A DNA stretch of 64,000 nt from Pseudomonas moraviensis (GTDB lineage: Bacteria > Pseudomonadota > Gammaproteobacteria > Pseudomonadales > Pseudomonadaceae): assembly GCF_900105805.1 (NCBI RefSeq), contig NZ_LT629788.1:496001-560000 (forward strand). Direction: 5' to 3'. The notes under the pieces are model-generated. The model was given only the letters and a program-made list of their open reading frames with translations. It was not told the origin of the DNA and ran no database searches. Positions within the stretch are counted from its first letter, which is position 1; each line of letters begins with the position of its first letter. This document shows positions 53,161 through 62,489 of this stretch, piece by piece. The position numbers were made by a program, and so were the translations under genes.

Positions 53161-53412
53161 CGGGCGCGGTTTATCGAGCGCTGTTTGTTGCATTCTGTCG
53201 AGGTATCAATTGCGATTGGCGCTGTAGAATGGCAGGCAATTACGCAACGTATTCCGCGCTCGCGAGGGCGCATGTGTCATCAGTCCCGTTGTCTTGAGAT
53301 CGAGAGGCGGGGCAAGGATTCTGCACTGGGTTTGGTGCAGTTCGATTGCAAACATAATTGAGACTGCTTTCCTGACAATCATTGGCGGGAGAGAGGGTTA
53401 AGGACTTTGAGC

Positions 53413-54855
53413 ATGGAACTGATTCCCGTAATTTTGTCTGGCGGAGTGGGCAGCCGGTTGTGGCCTGTGTCCCGAGAAGCCCATCCCAAGCCCTTCATGG
53501 AGTTGCCGGATGGTCAGAATCTGATCCAGAAGACGTTCCTGCGCGCCTCACGGCTGGACGGTGTGGTGGAAGTCCTCACCGTGACCAATCGTGAGTTGCT
53601 GTTCAAGACTGAAGATGAATACGGCGTCGTCAACACGGCCAGGCACGCGCAAGGCTTCATCCTCGAACCCTTTGGGCGAAATACTGCAGCGGCAGTGGCG
53701 GCGGCGGCTCTGCAACTGGAGACCACCCATGGTCCCGATGCACACATGCTGGTGCTCGCCGCCGATCATTTGATCCAGGACGAAAAAACCTTTGCCGCGG
53801 CCGTGTCCAATGCCGTGGCGCTGGCCAGTGAAGGCTGGCTGGTTACGTTTGGCATTCAGCCGACCTATCCGGAAACCGGTTTCGGTTACATCGAGGCGCA
53901 GAAAGAGGCGCCGCTCAAAGGCGGGCTGAAGGTCGCCCGGTTTGTCGAGAAGCCTGATCTGGAGACTGCACAGAACTACGTCAGTGCCGGCAACTATTTC
54001 TGGAACTCGGGCATGTTCTGTTTCCGTGTAGGCACCGTCCTGGAAGAGCTTCGGCTGCACGCTCCCGACGTTGTCGAGGCCGTTGCAAAGACCATCGAGG
54101 TGTCTCGCCTGACGTCCTCCAACAAATATCGTTGCCTGGCGCTGGACAGCGAAAGCTTTGCGCAGGTGCCGGATATTTCCATCGACTATGCATTGATGGA
54201 GCGTTCCCAGAAAGTCGCAACCATTCCGTGTGACATCGGCTGGAGTGACATCGGCTCATGGAACGCTGTGAGCGAACTGACTGCGCCGGATGAAAACGGC
54301 AACCGCTTTGAAGGCGAAGTGCTGTCCCATGGCTCGCGCAATAATTATGTGAACAGCGAAGGGCGTCTGACCGCGCTGGTCGGTGTGGAAGACCTGTTGG
54401 TCATCGACACGCCTGATGCGGTGATGATTGCTCATAAGGATCACGCTCAAGACGTGAAACACATCGTCAATCAGCTCAAGGCGTGCAGCCACACCGTGCA
54501 TTTGCTGCACCGTACGGTCCACCGTCCATGGGGTACCTACACGACCCTGGAAAATGGCGAACGCTTCAAGATCAAGCGAATTGTCGTAAAGCCCAAGGCG
54601 TCGCTGTCGCTGCAGATGCATCATCACCGCAGTGAACACTGGATCGTCGTCAGCGGGATGGCGGTCGTGGTCAACGACCAGCAGGAACTGATGCTCAACA
54701 CCAACGAGTCGACGTTCATCCGTGCCGGTCACCAGCATCGCCTCATGAACCCGGGCGTCATTGACCTGGTGCTGATCGAGGTGCAGAGCGGCGATTATCT
54801 GGGTGAAGACGATATCGTCCGCTTCGAAGACAACTACGGCCGCGTCGACAAATAA
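53413..54855 (+). CDS. manC: Mannose-1-phosphate guanylyltransferase / mannose-6-phosphate isomerase
   Basis: This 480-residue bifunctional type II enzyme makes mannose-6-P from fructose-6-P, and GDP-mannose from mannose-1-P and GTP. The GTP-binding signature GGVGSRLWPVSRE is at about 9-21 and FVEKP near 179. A C-terminal cupin domain (about 360-478) carries HRPWGTYTTLENG and HHRSEHWIVVSG, with His and Glu metal ligands. The ATG at 53413 follows AAGGACTTTGAGC; a TTG two codons earlier is an alternative. It serves the GDP-sugar arm of the locus. A 12-pair hairpin (54873-54906) lies in the gap to manB. Confidence 0.93.
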   Translation: MELIPVILSGGVGSRLWPVSREAHPKPFMELPDGQNLIQKTFLRASRLDGVVEVLTVTNRELLFKTEDEYGVVNTARHAQGFILEPFGRNTAAAVAAAALQLETTHGPDAHMLVLAADHLIQDEKTFAAAVSNAVALASEGWLVTFGIQPTYPETGFGYIEAQKEAPLKGGLKVARFVEKPDLETAQNYVSAGNYFWNSGMFCFRVGTVLEELRLHAPDVVEAVAKTIEVSRLTSSNKYRCLALDSESFAQVPDISIDYALMERSQKVATIPCDIGWSDIGSWNAVSELTAPDENGNRFEGEVLSHGSRNNYVNSEGRLTALVGVEDLLVIDTPDAVMIAHKDHAQDVKHIVNQLKACSHTVHLLHRTVHRPWGTYTTLENGERFKIKRIVVKPKASLSLQMHHHRSEHWIVVSGMAVVVNDQQELMLNTNESTFIRAGHQHRLMNPGVIDLVLIEVQSGDYLGEDDIVRFEDNYGRVDK

Positions 54856-54872
54856 CAGCGGGTTGCAGCCTT

Positions 54873-54906
54873 AAGCCTGATCGGCGATTTTTTACCGGTC
54901 GGGCTT
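54873..54906 (+). terminator. Hairpin between manC and manB
   Basis: Arms AAGCCTGATCGG and CCGGTCGGGCTT pair over 12 bases with two G-T wobbles around a 10-base loop, followed by ATTTG. It may be a weak terminator or attenuator of manB; the T-tract is short. Confidence 0.45.
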
Positions 54907-55003
54907 ATTTGCATGTGGCTTCACGCGACTTCACTCCCTATCGATGATTCACAGCTGCGGCATTTACCGGCGGCTGTCTCGGATTCCCAGGCAAGAGATC
55001 GAA

Positions 55004-56368
55004 ATGCATACCCCTATCAAGACCCGCTGCTTCAAGGCTTATGACATCCGTGGTGAAGTACCGGTCGATCTGAACGAGGATGTTGCTTACCGGATCGGCC
55101 GGGCCATGGTCGTCGAGTTGCAAGCCAGAAGCATCGTGCTGGGGCGGGACATGCGACTGGAAAGTCCGATGCTGGCCGAGGCGATGTGCCGTGGTCTGAG
55201 AGAGGCAGGTGCCGATGTCATCGATATCGGACTTTGCGGAACTGAAGAAGTCTATTTCGCCACCAGTGCCTTCAATGCCGACGGTGGCGTAATGATCACG
55301 GCGAGTCACAACCCCAAAGGCTATAACGGGATGAAACTGGTCAAGTCGCAGTCACGGCCCATCAGCGGTGACACCGGGCTGAACGCCATCCGTGATCGGG
55401 TAGAGAGTGGTGACCTTGGCGCGTTGGCGGATGCCGTCGGTAACGTGCGTGAGGCGTTCGATAAAAGCCGTTACATCGACCACCTGCTGACTTACATCGA
55501 CGTGGCGGACCTCAAGCCGCTGAAGATCCTGGCAGACCCTGGCAACGGTGCTGCCGGGCCGGTCCTGCAGGAGTTGATGGGCAAGTTGCCATTCGAATGG
55601 ACGCTGATCAATGCCGAGCCGGACGGTCACTTCCCCAATGGCGTGCCCAATCCCCTGCTGCCGGAAAATCGCGAGCTGACGCGCCAGGCATTGCTTGAAA
55701 ATGGCTGCGATGTGGGGCTGGCGTGGGATGGGGATTTTGACCGTTGTTTCTTTTTCGACGAAACCGGCCGGTTTATCGAAGGTTATTACCTGGTCGGTCT
55801 GTTGGCGGAAATGTTGCTCAAGCAACACCCGGGCAGCAAGATCATTCATGACCCGCGGCTGACCTGGAACACCATCGAGCAGGTCGAGCAAGCGGGCGGT
55901 GTACCGGTGCTGTGCAAGACCGGACATGCCTTTATCAAAGAGCGCATGCGTATCGAGGACGCCATTTATGGCGGCGAAATGAGCGCCCACCACTATTTCC
56001 GTGATTTCGCCTATTGTGACAGCGGGATGATCCCGTGGTTGTTGGTCACGGCCCTGATGTCCAGCACTGGCAAGAGCCTGGCGCAACTGGTCGATGAGCG
56101 TATTGCCGCTTATCCATGCACCGGCGAGATCAATTATCGCGTTGAAGATGTGCCGGCGATGCTGCACAAAGTCCTGGAGCATTTCCTGCCGCTCAATCCC
56201 GCGCTCGACAGGACTGACGGCATCAGCGTGTCGTTTGCCGACTGGCGCTTCAACCTGCGCGGCTCCAACACCGAGCCGCTGTTGCGCCTCAACGTCGAGA
56301 CCCGTGGCGATCAGGCGTTGATGTGGGCGCGTCTGAAAGAGATCGAGTTGTTGATCAAAGGTGCTTGA
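55004..56368 (+). CDS. manB: Phosphomannomutase
   Basis: This 454-residue alpha-D-phosphohexomutase interconverts mannose-6-P and mannose-1-P. The phosphoserine loop is TASHNPKGYNGMKLVK at about residues 98-113. The metal-binding loop is DGDFDRCFFFDE (about 244-255). The sugar-specificity loop GGEMSAHHYF is near 323, and the phosphate-binding RGSNTEPLLRLNVE near 423. The length is that of E. coli CpsG/ManB. The start at 55004 lies after AAGAGATCGAA, and an earlier in-frame start at 54944 is not conserved. It supplies the ManC reaction upstream. Confidence 0.92.
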   Translation: MHTPIKTRCFKAYDIRGEVPVDLNEDVAYRIGRAMVVELQARSIVLGRDMRLESPMLAEAMCRGLREAGADVIDIGLCGTEEVYFATSAFNADGGVMITASHNPKGYNGMKLVKSQSRPISGDTGLNAIRDRVESGDLGALADAVGNVREAFDKSRYIDHLLTYIDVADLKPLKILADPGNGAAGPVLQELMGKLPFEWTLINAEPDGHFPNGVPNPLLPENRELTRQALLENGCDVGLAWDGDFDRCFFFDETGRFIEGYYLVGLLAEMLLKQHPGSKIIHDPRLTWNTIEQVEQAGGVPVLCKTGHAFIKERMRIEDAIYGGEMSAHHYFRDFAYCDSGMIPWLLVTALMSSTGKSLAQLVDERIAAYPCTGEINYRVEDVPAMLHKVLEHFLPLNPALDRTDGISVSFADWRFNLRGSNTEPLLRLNVETRGDQALMWARLKEIELLIKGA

Positions 56369-56468
56369 AGCTTCGCCCGTCTGGTATTCAGCGGCGCCGG
56401 TACTCTGGTGAGCGAAGCACAGCAATGTGGGCGCGGGATGCGAAACATCATTTCTATAGGTTGCCATT

Positions 56469-57692
56469 TTGAAAACGGTTTTATTGCTAAGCACGTACCC
56501 GATTGCCAGTCCCCGCCACGGCGGACAGGTCCGGGTCGCCAACATCGCCAAGACCTTTCGCGAAAATGGTTGGGATGTGACTCATCTGGCTGTCTATGAG
56601 CCGGAAGGTTATCCGCCATCTACCCTGGGTGCCAACGATGTCAGCTTTCCGGCTGGCAGCGACTTCAGGAAATACAAGGGCACGTACGTGCCGTTGATCA
56701 ACGATTTGCTGTCCGGGGAATTCGCAGCGTCGGAGCAGGGCGGGTTCGCTGAAATTCTCAAGAAACTGCCGCCAGTGATCGACGTCATTCATGTCGAGCA
56801 GCCATGGCTATGGCCGCTGGTGCTGAAGATCCGCCAGATGCCGCAATACGCCAATGCCTGCCTCATTTACGGCTCGCAGAACATCGAGGCTCCGCTGAAG
56901 CAGGAGATCCTCGACAGCTACGGCATCAAGGGCGCCGAATCGGTGATCGCCGACATCGAGACGCTCGAGCGCAAGGCAACGCTGGAAGCAGATATCGCCG
57001 TGGCGGTAACCCAGGCCGATTTCGATATTCTCAAGGCCTGGGGCGCGAAAAGACCGCTGCTGGCGTCCAACGGTATCGCGCCGTGGTCGGCCAGGGCGGA
57101 GTTGCTCGCCAGTTGGAAGGAGCGGCTGCCGCAGTCGCCCTGGATTCTCTATGTTGCCAGTGCCCATCCGCCCAACTTCAAGGGTTTCAATGAATGCCTC
57201 GGCAGTTCTCTGGCGTGCATTCCTCCGGACAGCAAACTGGTGGTGGTCGGCAGTGTATGTGAGCACCTCGAAACCACACTTCGCGACAGTCGCTGGGGAC
57301 AACTGAACCTTTCGCGCCTGCAACTGCTGTACATGCTGCCGGACGAAGATCTGGACGCCGTCAAGACACTTGCGCACGCATTTCTGTTACCGATCCCCCA
57401 CGGTGGCGGCTCGAATATCAAAACCGCGGAAGCCATTTACTCTGGCAAGTACGTCATCGGTACCGAAGCGGCATTTCGTGGTTTTGAACAGCATCTTCTG
57501 CTTCCCGAGCTCAGTGTTGCGCGTACGCCACACGAGTTTCATGCGGCAATCCGCGCGCGTCTCACCGGGCCTGCGACGATCAGTGGTGACGGCCCGGACA
57601 GAGCATCGCGCGAGCCATTGACGTGGGCTCGGAGTCTGGAATCAATTCCGCGTACAGCGGCAGACGTAATCGTTCAGAAGGCGCAAGCATGA
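56469..57692 (+). CDS. Glycosyltransferase, GT4-like
   Basis: This is a 407-residue GT-B type glycosyltransferase. The N-terminal strand MKTVLLLSTYPIASPRHGG is typical of group 1 transferases, and PIPHGGGSNIKTAEAIYSGKYVIG at about 307-330 is the nucleotide-sugar region with the E of the EX7E pattern. Donor and acceptor cannot be told. The start appears to be TTG at 56469, because no ATG lies near the first strand. The gene ends in ATGA, coupled to the next glycosyltransferase. It likely adds one sugar of the O-unit in the cytoplasm. Confidence 0.8.
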   Translation: MKTVLLLSTYPIASPRHGGQVRVANIAKTFRENGWDVTHLAVYEPEGYPPSTLGANDVSFPAGSDFRKYKGTYVPLINDLLSGEFAASEQGGFAEILKKLPPVIDVIHVEQPWLWPLVLKIRQMPQYANACLIYGSQNIEAPLKQEILDSYGIKGAESVIADIETLERKATLEADIAVAVTQADFDILKAWGAKRPLLASNGIAPWSARAELLASWKERLPQSPWILYVASAHPPNFKGFNECLGSSLACIPPDSKLVVVGSVCEHLETTLRDSRWGQLNLSRLQLLYMLPDEDLDAVKTLAHAFLLPIPHGGGSNIKTAEAIYSGKYVIGTEAAFRGFEQHLLLPELSVARTPHEFHAAIRARLTGPATISGDGPDRASREPLTWARSLESIPRTAADVIVQKAQA

Positions 57693-59074
57693 CCACTTGG
57701 TTTGATGTAACAACCATTCTTGGCTGGCGTCGGCCTGCCGTAGGCATTATTCGTACCGAGGCCGAGGCTGCGGCCCATGCGCTCGAACTGATCGCGGCGG
57801 GGGAAGAGGTGAAGTTCTGCTTCTTCAGTCATGCTACCGGATACAGCGCGATCGATGCGGCCGACGTGGCAGCGACCCTGAAGAGAATTTCCGGGGCTCA
57901 CGCGGCAGCGCCAGGCCGGACAGTTGCGGGCGCTACCCATAAACGTTCGATAGAGGCGCGCCTGAAAGAAAAGGCGACCAAGGTGCTGAACCGCCTGCCT
58001 CCAAAGTTGAGCGGGCGTATCTATCAGTTTTTCCAGCTGCGCCGTACCTCCATCGTTGAAGCGGTGATCGGCGTCCGCCATTTGATCTCGGCCGCACGGG
58101 CTTTTTTCAAACCGGCCCAGCGCAGCCATGTATTCAATCCTTCGTCACGCAAAGTGCACAGTGGCGGCCATCCCTTTGCCAAAGGCGACAGCTACATATC
58201 GGTGGGGCTGGACTGGGACAATAAAGACCTTGCGCATCTCTATGAGTTGAAGAAGCAGGTCGGTTTGCGCGTCATTCTCTTCTGTTACGACGTGATTCCG
58301 GTGAGGCTGCCACACTTGTGCGTGGGTGATGTTGCGGCCAAGTTTGCCAATTACTTTGCTGACGTCGCCTGGTGCGCGGACAAGATCCTGTGCATTTCCG
58401 AATGCACGCGCAAGGATCTGATCGCGTTGCTCGATGAATTGGGTGCGCCGATTCCTGAAACGGCGGTGGTCAAGTTGGGCTGCCAGCTATCCCACGAGTT
58501 GAGCGACACCGTCAGCCCTGACGTCGAAACATTGTTGAAAGAGCGTTTCGTGCTGTTCGTTTCCACGATCGAGCGCCGCAAGAACCACGAAGTGCTATAT
58601 CGCGCCTATACGCGCCTGATCGATAGCGGTGTTGAGGATCTGCCTAAACTGGTCTTCGTCGGAATGCCGGGTTGGGGCGTGGGTGACTTGTTATCGGACA
58701 TCTCGCTTGACCCGAGAACCCGGGATTACATACGGATTCTCAACAACGTTTCGGACTCTGACCTCATGCATCTGTATCGCAACTGCATGATGACCGCGTT
58801 CCCTTCCTTGTATGAAGGCTGGGGGTTGCCTGTTGCCGAAAGTCTGGCTGCCGGCAAGTATTGCCTGGCCTCCAATGCGGCTTCGATTCCGGAAGTAGGC
58901 GGGCAGCTGCTGGACTACCTGGAGCCGTGGGATGTGTCGGCGTGGGTCGCTGAACTGCACAAATATGCTTTCGATCCGCTGGCGCTGGCGGCCAAGGAAG
59001 CGGCGATCAAACGTGATTACAAACCCGTTGCCTGGAAAGAGACGGCGCAGTTTGTTTTCGATAGCCTGAAGTAA
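57689..59074 (+). CDS. Glycosyltransferase family 4, mannosyltransferase-like
   Basis: This 461-residue GT-B glycosyltransferase has an N-terminal domain with an unusual length (about 250 residues) starting MTTWFDVTTILGWRRP. The C-terminal part contains FVSTIERRKNHEVLYRAY (about 288-305) and AFPSLYEGWGLPVAESLAAGK (about 370-390), where EGWGLPVAE is the EX7E retaining-GT4 motif. It resembles mannosyltransferases of O-antigen clusters; the donor is probably GDP-activated (inference). It is coupled to the preceding gene by ATGA and ends 6 bases before a perfect palindrome that separates it from the opposing operon. Confidence 0.82.
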   Translation: MTTWFDVTTILGWRRPAVGIIRTEAEAAAHALELIAAGEEVKFCFFSHATGYSAIDAADVAATLKRISGAHAAAPGRTVAGATHKRSIEARLKEKATKVLNRLPPKLSGRIYQFFQLRRTSIVEAVIGVRHLISAARAFFKPAQRSHVFNPSSRKVHSGGHPFAKGDSYISVGLDWDNKDLAHLYELKKQVGLRVILFCYDVIPVRLPHLCVGDVAAKFANYFADVAWCADKILCISECTRKDLIALLDELGAPIPETAVVKLGCQLSHELSDTVSPDVETLLKERFVLFVSTIERRKNHEVLYRAYTRLIDSGVEDLPKLVFVGMPGWGVGDLLSDISLDPRTRDYIRILNNVSDSDLMHLYRNCMMTAFPSLYEGWGLPVAESLAAGKYCLASNAASIPEVGGQLLDYLEPWDVSAWVAELHKYAFDPLALAAKEAAIKRDYKPVAWKETAQFVFDSLK

Positions 59075-59080
59075 CGATTA

Positions 59081-59118
59081 CAGCATGCGGTGGATCAGGG
59101 GCGATCCACCGCATGCTG
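59081..59118. terminator. Perfect 16-bp palindrome between convergent glycosyltransferase genes
   Basis: Arms CAGCATGCGGTGGATC and GATCCACCGCATGCTG enclose a 6-base loop. It lies 6 bases after the plus-strand stop and 4 before the minus-strand stop. No T-tract follows, so it is probably a bidirectional transcription block or mRNA 3'-end stabiliser. Confidence 0.65.
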
Positions 59119-59122
59119 GTAT

Positions 59123-60424
59123 TCAGGCAATCGTATTGGTGTTGAACAGATTCAGCGACTTGAGAATCTCGGGCGTACCGAGCAATTCGGGGCTCGCTGA
59201 CCATTTCTCGATGATGGTCGCAAAATGGTCGACCGCTGAAATGATGACCTTCGCCCGAAGCGCGACAGGCACAGCCTGCGCAAGTTTGTGGGCGTAGTTC
59301 TCGGCCGTGAATGTCTCCTGTGCCCACGTTTGCGCCTGCTTGCCGATATCGATCGCCGAGGAGGGGCTGCCGCGCAGTGATAGAAGGATCTTCTTCAGAT
59401 CTTCTATTTCCCTTTCAGGCGATACCTTCAATACATACTGATCGGGCAGTTCGCTGTAAAAGCCAGTGTTGGTAACGATGGTGGCTTTACCGTAAAGCAT
59501 CGCTTCAATCGCAGAGGCCGACGCAGCTTCGAGGCTGGGCCAGCGCAGGCAACTGATGACGTCAGCTTCGCGAATGGCCTCTGACAACGCGGCGTCATCG
59601 ACTTCGTTGGAAATGATCAGCTCGACCCCGGCCTTGGCGGCCATTTCGGTCAATTTCCGTTCGACATCCGGAAGAATCGCCCCCACCAGACGGTAACTCA
59701 CGTTCTTTCGAAGTGAGGCGTTGCTGGCAATCGCCTTGATGCAACTTTCCACGCGTTTGTTGGGGTTGACGTGGCCGATGGTCAACAAGCGCAACTTGCG
59801 ATTGTCATTGTGTACCGGTTGCACATCGACGGCCCCGGGAGCGTCGTAGGCCAGCGGTGTCACGAAAACCGGACCCGCGCACGCGGCCATTACCCGCTTG
59901 CATCCCCAGTTGCTATGGGTAATCACGCCGGTGGCCATCGAACTGATCCATTCGGTCAGCGGTGCGGTTTCTCGCGTCGAGTTGATGAAGGTCGTACTGT
60001 CGCTGACGTTGAAGTAGTCGGTGGCGATTCTGCGTCCGTACCACTGCGTCAGGATGTGATGGGCTTCATCGCGCCGCTGCTGCGCCCAGCCCCAGAAAAG
60101 ATGGCCGAGGAAGAAGTCATGCAGGCAGACGATGCCTGGGGCTTTGTGAAGCCAGGCCACGCCACCTTCGTGAAACTCGTAGTTGTCGCCGATCTGGTAG
60201 ACGAGACAGTCAGCGTCGGCCACTTCGGTGCTAACCCGTTCTTCATCCGTCCAGGCAATGACGGTGCAACCGAAGTCATGAGCCTCTTTGTCGAGAACAT
60301 GCGGGCTTTCAGTGCGCACCAGCACAATGTGGTGCTGCTGACTGAGCAGGGCGCGAACCACGAGACGAGTCATCCTTCCGATGGCGGAGGATTTGACGCC
60401 GGGGGTAAAAATGACCAGTTTCAT
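59123..60424 (-). CDS. Glycosyltransferase, GT4-like
   Basis: This is a 433-residue GT-B glycosyltransferase. It opens MKLVIFTPGVKSSAIGRMT. Its C-terminal nucleotide-sugar region reads LRWPSLEAASASAIEAMLYGKATIV (about 302-326), with the EX7E-like pair in it. It is the last gene of a minus-strand operon and overlaps the preceding glycosyltransferase gene by 4 bases. The sugar specificity is unknown. It converges with the plus-strand operon across the palindrome. Confidence 0.8.
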   Translation of the reverse strand: MKLVIFTPGVKSSAIGRMTRLVVRALLSQQHHIVLVRTESPHVLDKEAHDFGCTVIAWTDEERVSTEVADADCLVYQIGDNYEFHEGGVAWLHKAPGIVCLHDFFLGHLFWGWAQQRRDEAHHILTQWYGRRIATDYFNVSDSTTFINSTRETAPLTEWISSMATGVITHSNWGCKRVMAACAGPVFVTPLAYDAPGAVDVQPVHNDNRKLRLLTIGHVNPNKRVESCIKAIASNASLRKNVSYRLVGAILPDVERKLTEMAAKAGVELIISNEVDDAALSEAIREADVISCLRWPSLEAASASAIEAMLYGKATIVTNTGFYSELPDQYVLKVSPEREIEDLKKILLSLRGSPSSAIDIGKQAQTWAQETFTAENYAHKLAQAVPVALRAKVIISAVDHFATIIEKWSASPELLGTPEILKSLNLFNTNTIA

Positions 60425-61458
60425 TTAAGTAGCGCCTCTATGGTCTCGGGCCAGTTGATGCCCAGGGTGTTCCACAGCGCCTCCGCGCCTTCGCCGTACT
60501 CGATGGTTCGGGTTTTGCTTTCGAACGCCGCATTCATCGCTTCGGCCAGACTTTCTGCAGTGGGCTCTGCTCGCCATCCGGACTCCTGCGGATTGACCAG
60601 GCCCAGGATGCCACCGCTGTCGGTCGTCGTGATCAGTGCCTTGCGCGCAGTGGCGGCTTCCATCGCGACGTAACCCAGGGAGTCTTCATCGAACGGGATG
60701 TAAGCAACGGCGAGTGCACGATTGACATAATTGACGTAGGTGGACCGAGGCAGGAAGCCAAGGTCGAGTTTGACGCGATCATGCAGGCCGAACTCATTGA
60801 TGATCGAATGCAATTGCAGCGTGTCGGCGTGCGACTCGGGAGGCCCGGCAATGACCAGCTTGACCCGTTTGTCGGCTTTGGCAAGTGCTCGCAGCAGCAA
60901 GTGCTGACGCTTCATGCCGTTGACGCGTCCGCCGGCAAATATGTAATCGTCATATTCACCGCCGGTGAATGCTTCAGGATCGTTTACGGGCGGCAACAGC
61001 ACCTGCGAGTCGAAGCCGTTGTACTTGAACAACCGCTGTCTGGTCACTTCGGAGTTGGTGTAGATGCTGCGGCTCTCCGCGAATGTTTCGTTGTCCGCGT
61101 TGATAATGGCGTTGCGAATGTCGGTGCCGCTTTTGTCTGCCGGCAGGTTGGTCTGGCCGACGTCGTAAAGGTCATAGGCCTGACGATACTGGTGCAGCAG
61201 CCACAGTGATTTGCGGTGGTGGCGAACCAGGTACGCCGGGAATTTCAAGGCGATGACGTGATCGGTATTGAAGATTTCCAGCGTGCGGGTCAGCAACATC
61301 TGCGAGGGGATGCGCGATGCCGGTTCCCACTGAGCCGGGATGCGCATGACTTCGGCGTCGTGACCGGCCATGAGCAGGTTTCTTTGCAGATTGACCGCCA
61401 GTTCTTCTGCGCCGCCCCAGATGAACGGAGCCATGTTGTTCACAATCAGGACTTTCAT
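60421..61458 (-). CDS. Glycosyltransferase, GT4 (tandem paralogue)
   Basis: This 345-residue GT-B glycosyltransferase begins MKVLIVNNMAPFIWGGAEEL. A glycine-rich N-terminal loop and the motif DEDSLGYVAMEAATARKALIT (about 270-291) include the retaining EX7E-type glutamates. Its whole layout, including CTTTDSGG-like phrase TTTDSGGILGLV, closely parallels the next gene upstream, 61455-62489, so the two look like a tandem duplication. It overlaps both neighbours by 4 bases and is therefore tightly coupled in the operon. Confidence 0.82.
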   Translation of the reverse strand: MKVLIVNNMAPFIWGGAEELAVNLQRNLLMAGHDAEVMRIPAQWEPASRIPSQMLLTRTLEIFNTDHVIALKFPAYLVRHHRKSLWLLHQYRQAYDLYDVGQTNLPADKSGTDIRNAIINADNETFAESRSIYTNSEVTRQRLFKYNGFDSQVLLPPVNDPEAFTGGEYDDYIFAGGRVNGMKRQHLLLRALAKADKRVKLVIAGPPESHADTLQLHSIINEFGLHDRVKLDLGFLPRSTYVNYVNRALAVAYIPFDEDSLGYVAMEAATARKALITTTDSGGILGLVNPQESGWRAEPTAESLAEAMNAAFESKTRTIEYGEGAEALWNTLGINWPETIEALLK

Positions 61459-62489
61459 GCCAACAGACGCTCCAGCACATGTGACCAGGAAATTTTCAAG
61501 TCAACCAGGCGCTGCCGGGCATTCTTGCCCATCGCTTCGGTCAGACTTCGATCCCGGTAGAGTTTGTCCATCGCAACGGCCAGAGACTCTGGAGTCGGCT
61601 CGGCGATATAACCGTTGTAGCCATCCTGCACCAACTCCAGAACGCCACCCGAGTCGGTAGTGGTGAGGATCGGTTTTTCCGCGTGGCTGGCTTCGAGGCT
61701 GGGATAGCCGTAGGAGTCTTCATCAACCGGAAGGTAAGCGGCAGCCAGGCAAACTGACAACTGCGCGACCTTTTCTTCTTCGGTGATCCAGCGATCATCC
61801 AGGGTCACTCGGTCCGAAAGGCCGTACTCTTCGATTTTTTCTCGCAGGGCGATGCCGTAGTCAGGACCCGCGCCCGTTCCCAGCAACCGCAGGCGGACCG
61901 GCGTCGTCGTATAGTTCAGTGCGTCGATCAGCAGGTGTTGGCGCTTGTGATGTTCGAGGCGGCAGATGTAAGCGATTTCATCGTTGTAGCCAGCGCAAAA
62001 AAAACGCTCCGACTCGAAGACCGGAGGGTAAAGCACCTCGCTATCGAAGTCGTTGTAGGTCTTGAGTCGCTTGGATACGACCTTCGAATTGGTGAAGATC
62101 GCCTTTGCTTCGCCCAGGGCTCGGGTATCGGCATCCACCAGCGCATCGCGAATTGCGCGATGCTTGGCATCGTCCGGGAAATCGCGGTACGGGCTGTCCC
62201 ACATATCGTAGAACGCACGAATGTGATGGATGAACCAGAGGATCTTGTGCGGATGGGGAATCAGGTGCGACTGTGGCCGGAAACATATCACCCGGTCAGC
62301 GCTCTGCAGATCGACCCAACGCAACGCCATCATCTGTTGAAACAACAGATCCGGCGCATCCAGTTCGGGCAAGTAGACGACTTCGACCTGATGGCCGGCA
62401 GCCGTCAGCGTAGAGGCCAGCCAGTCGACGATATTCCTTCCGCCCCCTCTGATGAAGGGCACGAATGTGGAGCAAAGGGCGATTTTCAT
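61455..62489 (-). CDS. Glycosyltransferase, GT4 (tandem paralogue)
   Basis: This 344-residue GT-B glycosyltransferase begins MKIALCSTFVPFIRGGGRN and carries DEDSYGYPSLEASHAEKPILT with the following TTTDSGGVLELV. The length and these phrases match the neighbouring 60421-61458 gene, indicating that they are paralogues that probably add similar sugars in succession. It overlaps the next gene, a perosamine-synthase-like aminotransferase, by 1 base. Confidence 0.82.
   Translation of the reverse strand: MKIALCSTFVPFIRGGGRNIVDWLASTLTAAGHQVEVVYLPELDAPDLLFQQMMALRWVDLQSADRVICFRPQSHLIPHPHKILWFIHHIRAFYDMWDSPYRDFPDDAKHRAIRDALVDADTRALGEAKAIFTNSKVVSKRLKTYNDFDSEVLYPPVFESERFFCAGYNDEIAYICRLEHHKRQHLLIDALNYTTTPVRLRLLGTGAGPDYGIALREKIEEYGLSDRVTLDDRWITEEEKVAQLSVCLAAAYLPVDEDSYGYPSLEASHAEKPILTTTDSGGVLELVQDGYNGYIAEPTPESLAVAMDKLYRDRSLTEAMGKNARQRLVDLKISWSHVLERLLA

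Noticed and set aside
53161..53412. Possible sigma-70 promoter before manC (TAGAAT near 53227; CATAAT near 53355)
   Set aside because: Neither has a -35 box at a normal spacing, so it is too weak to list as a feature.
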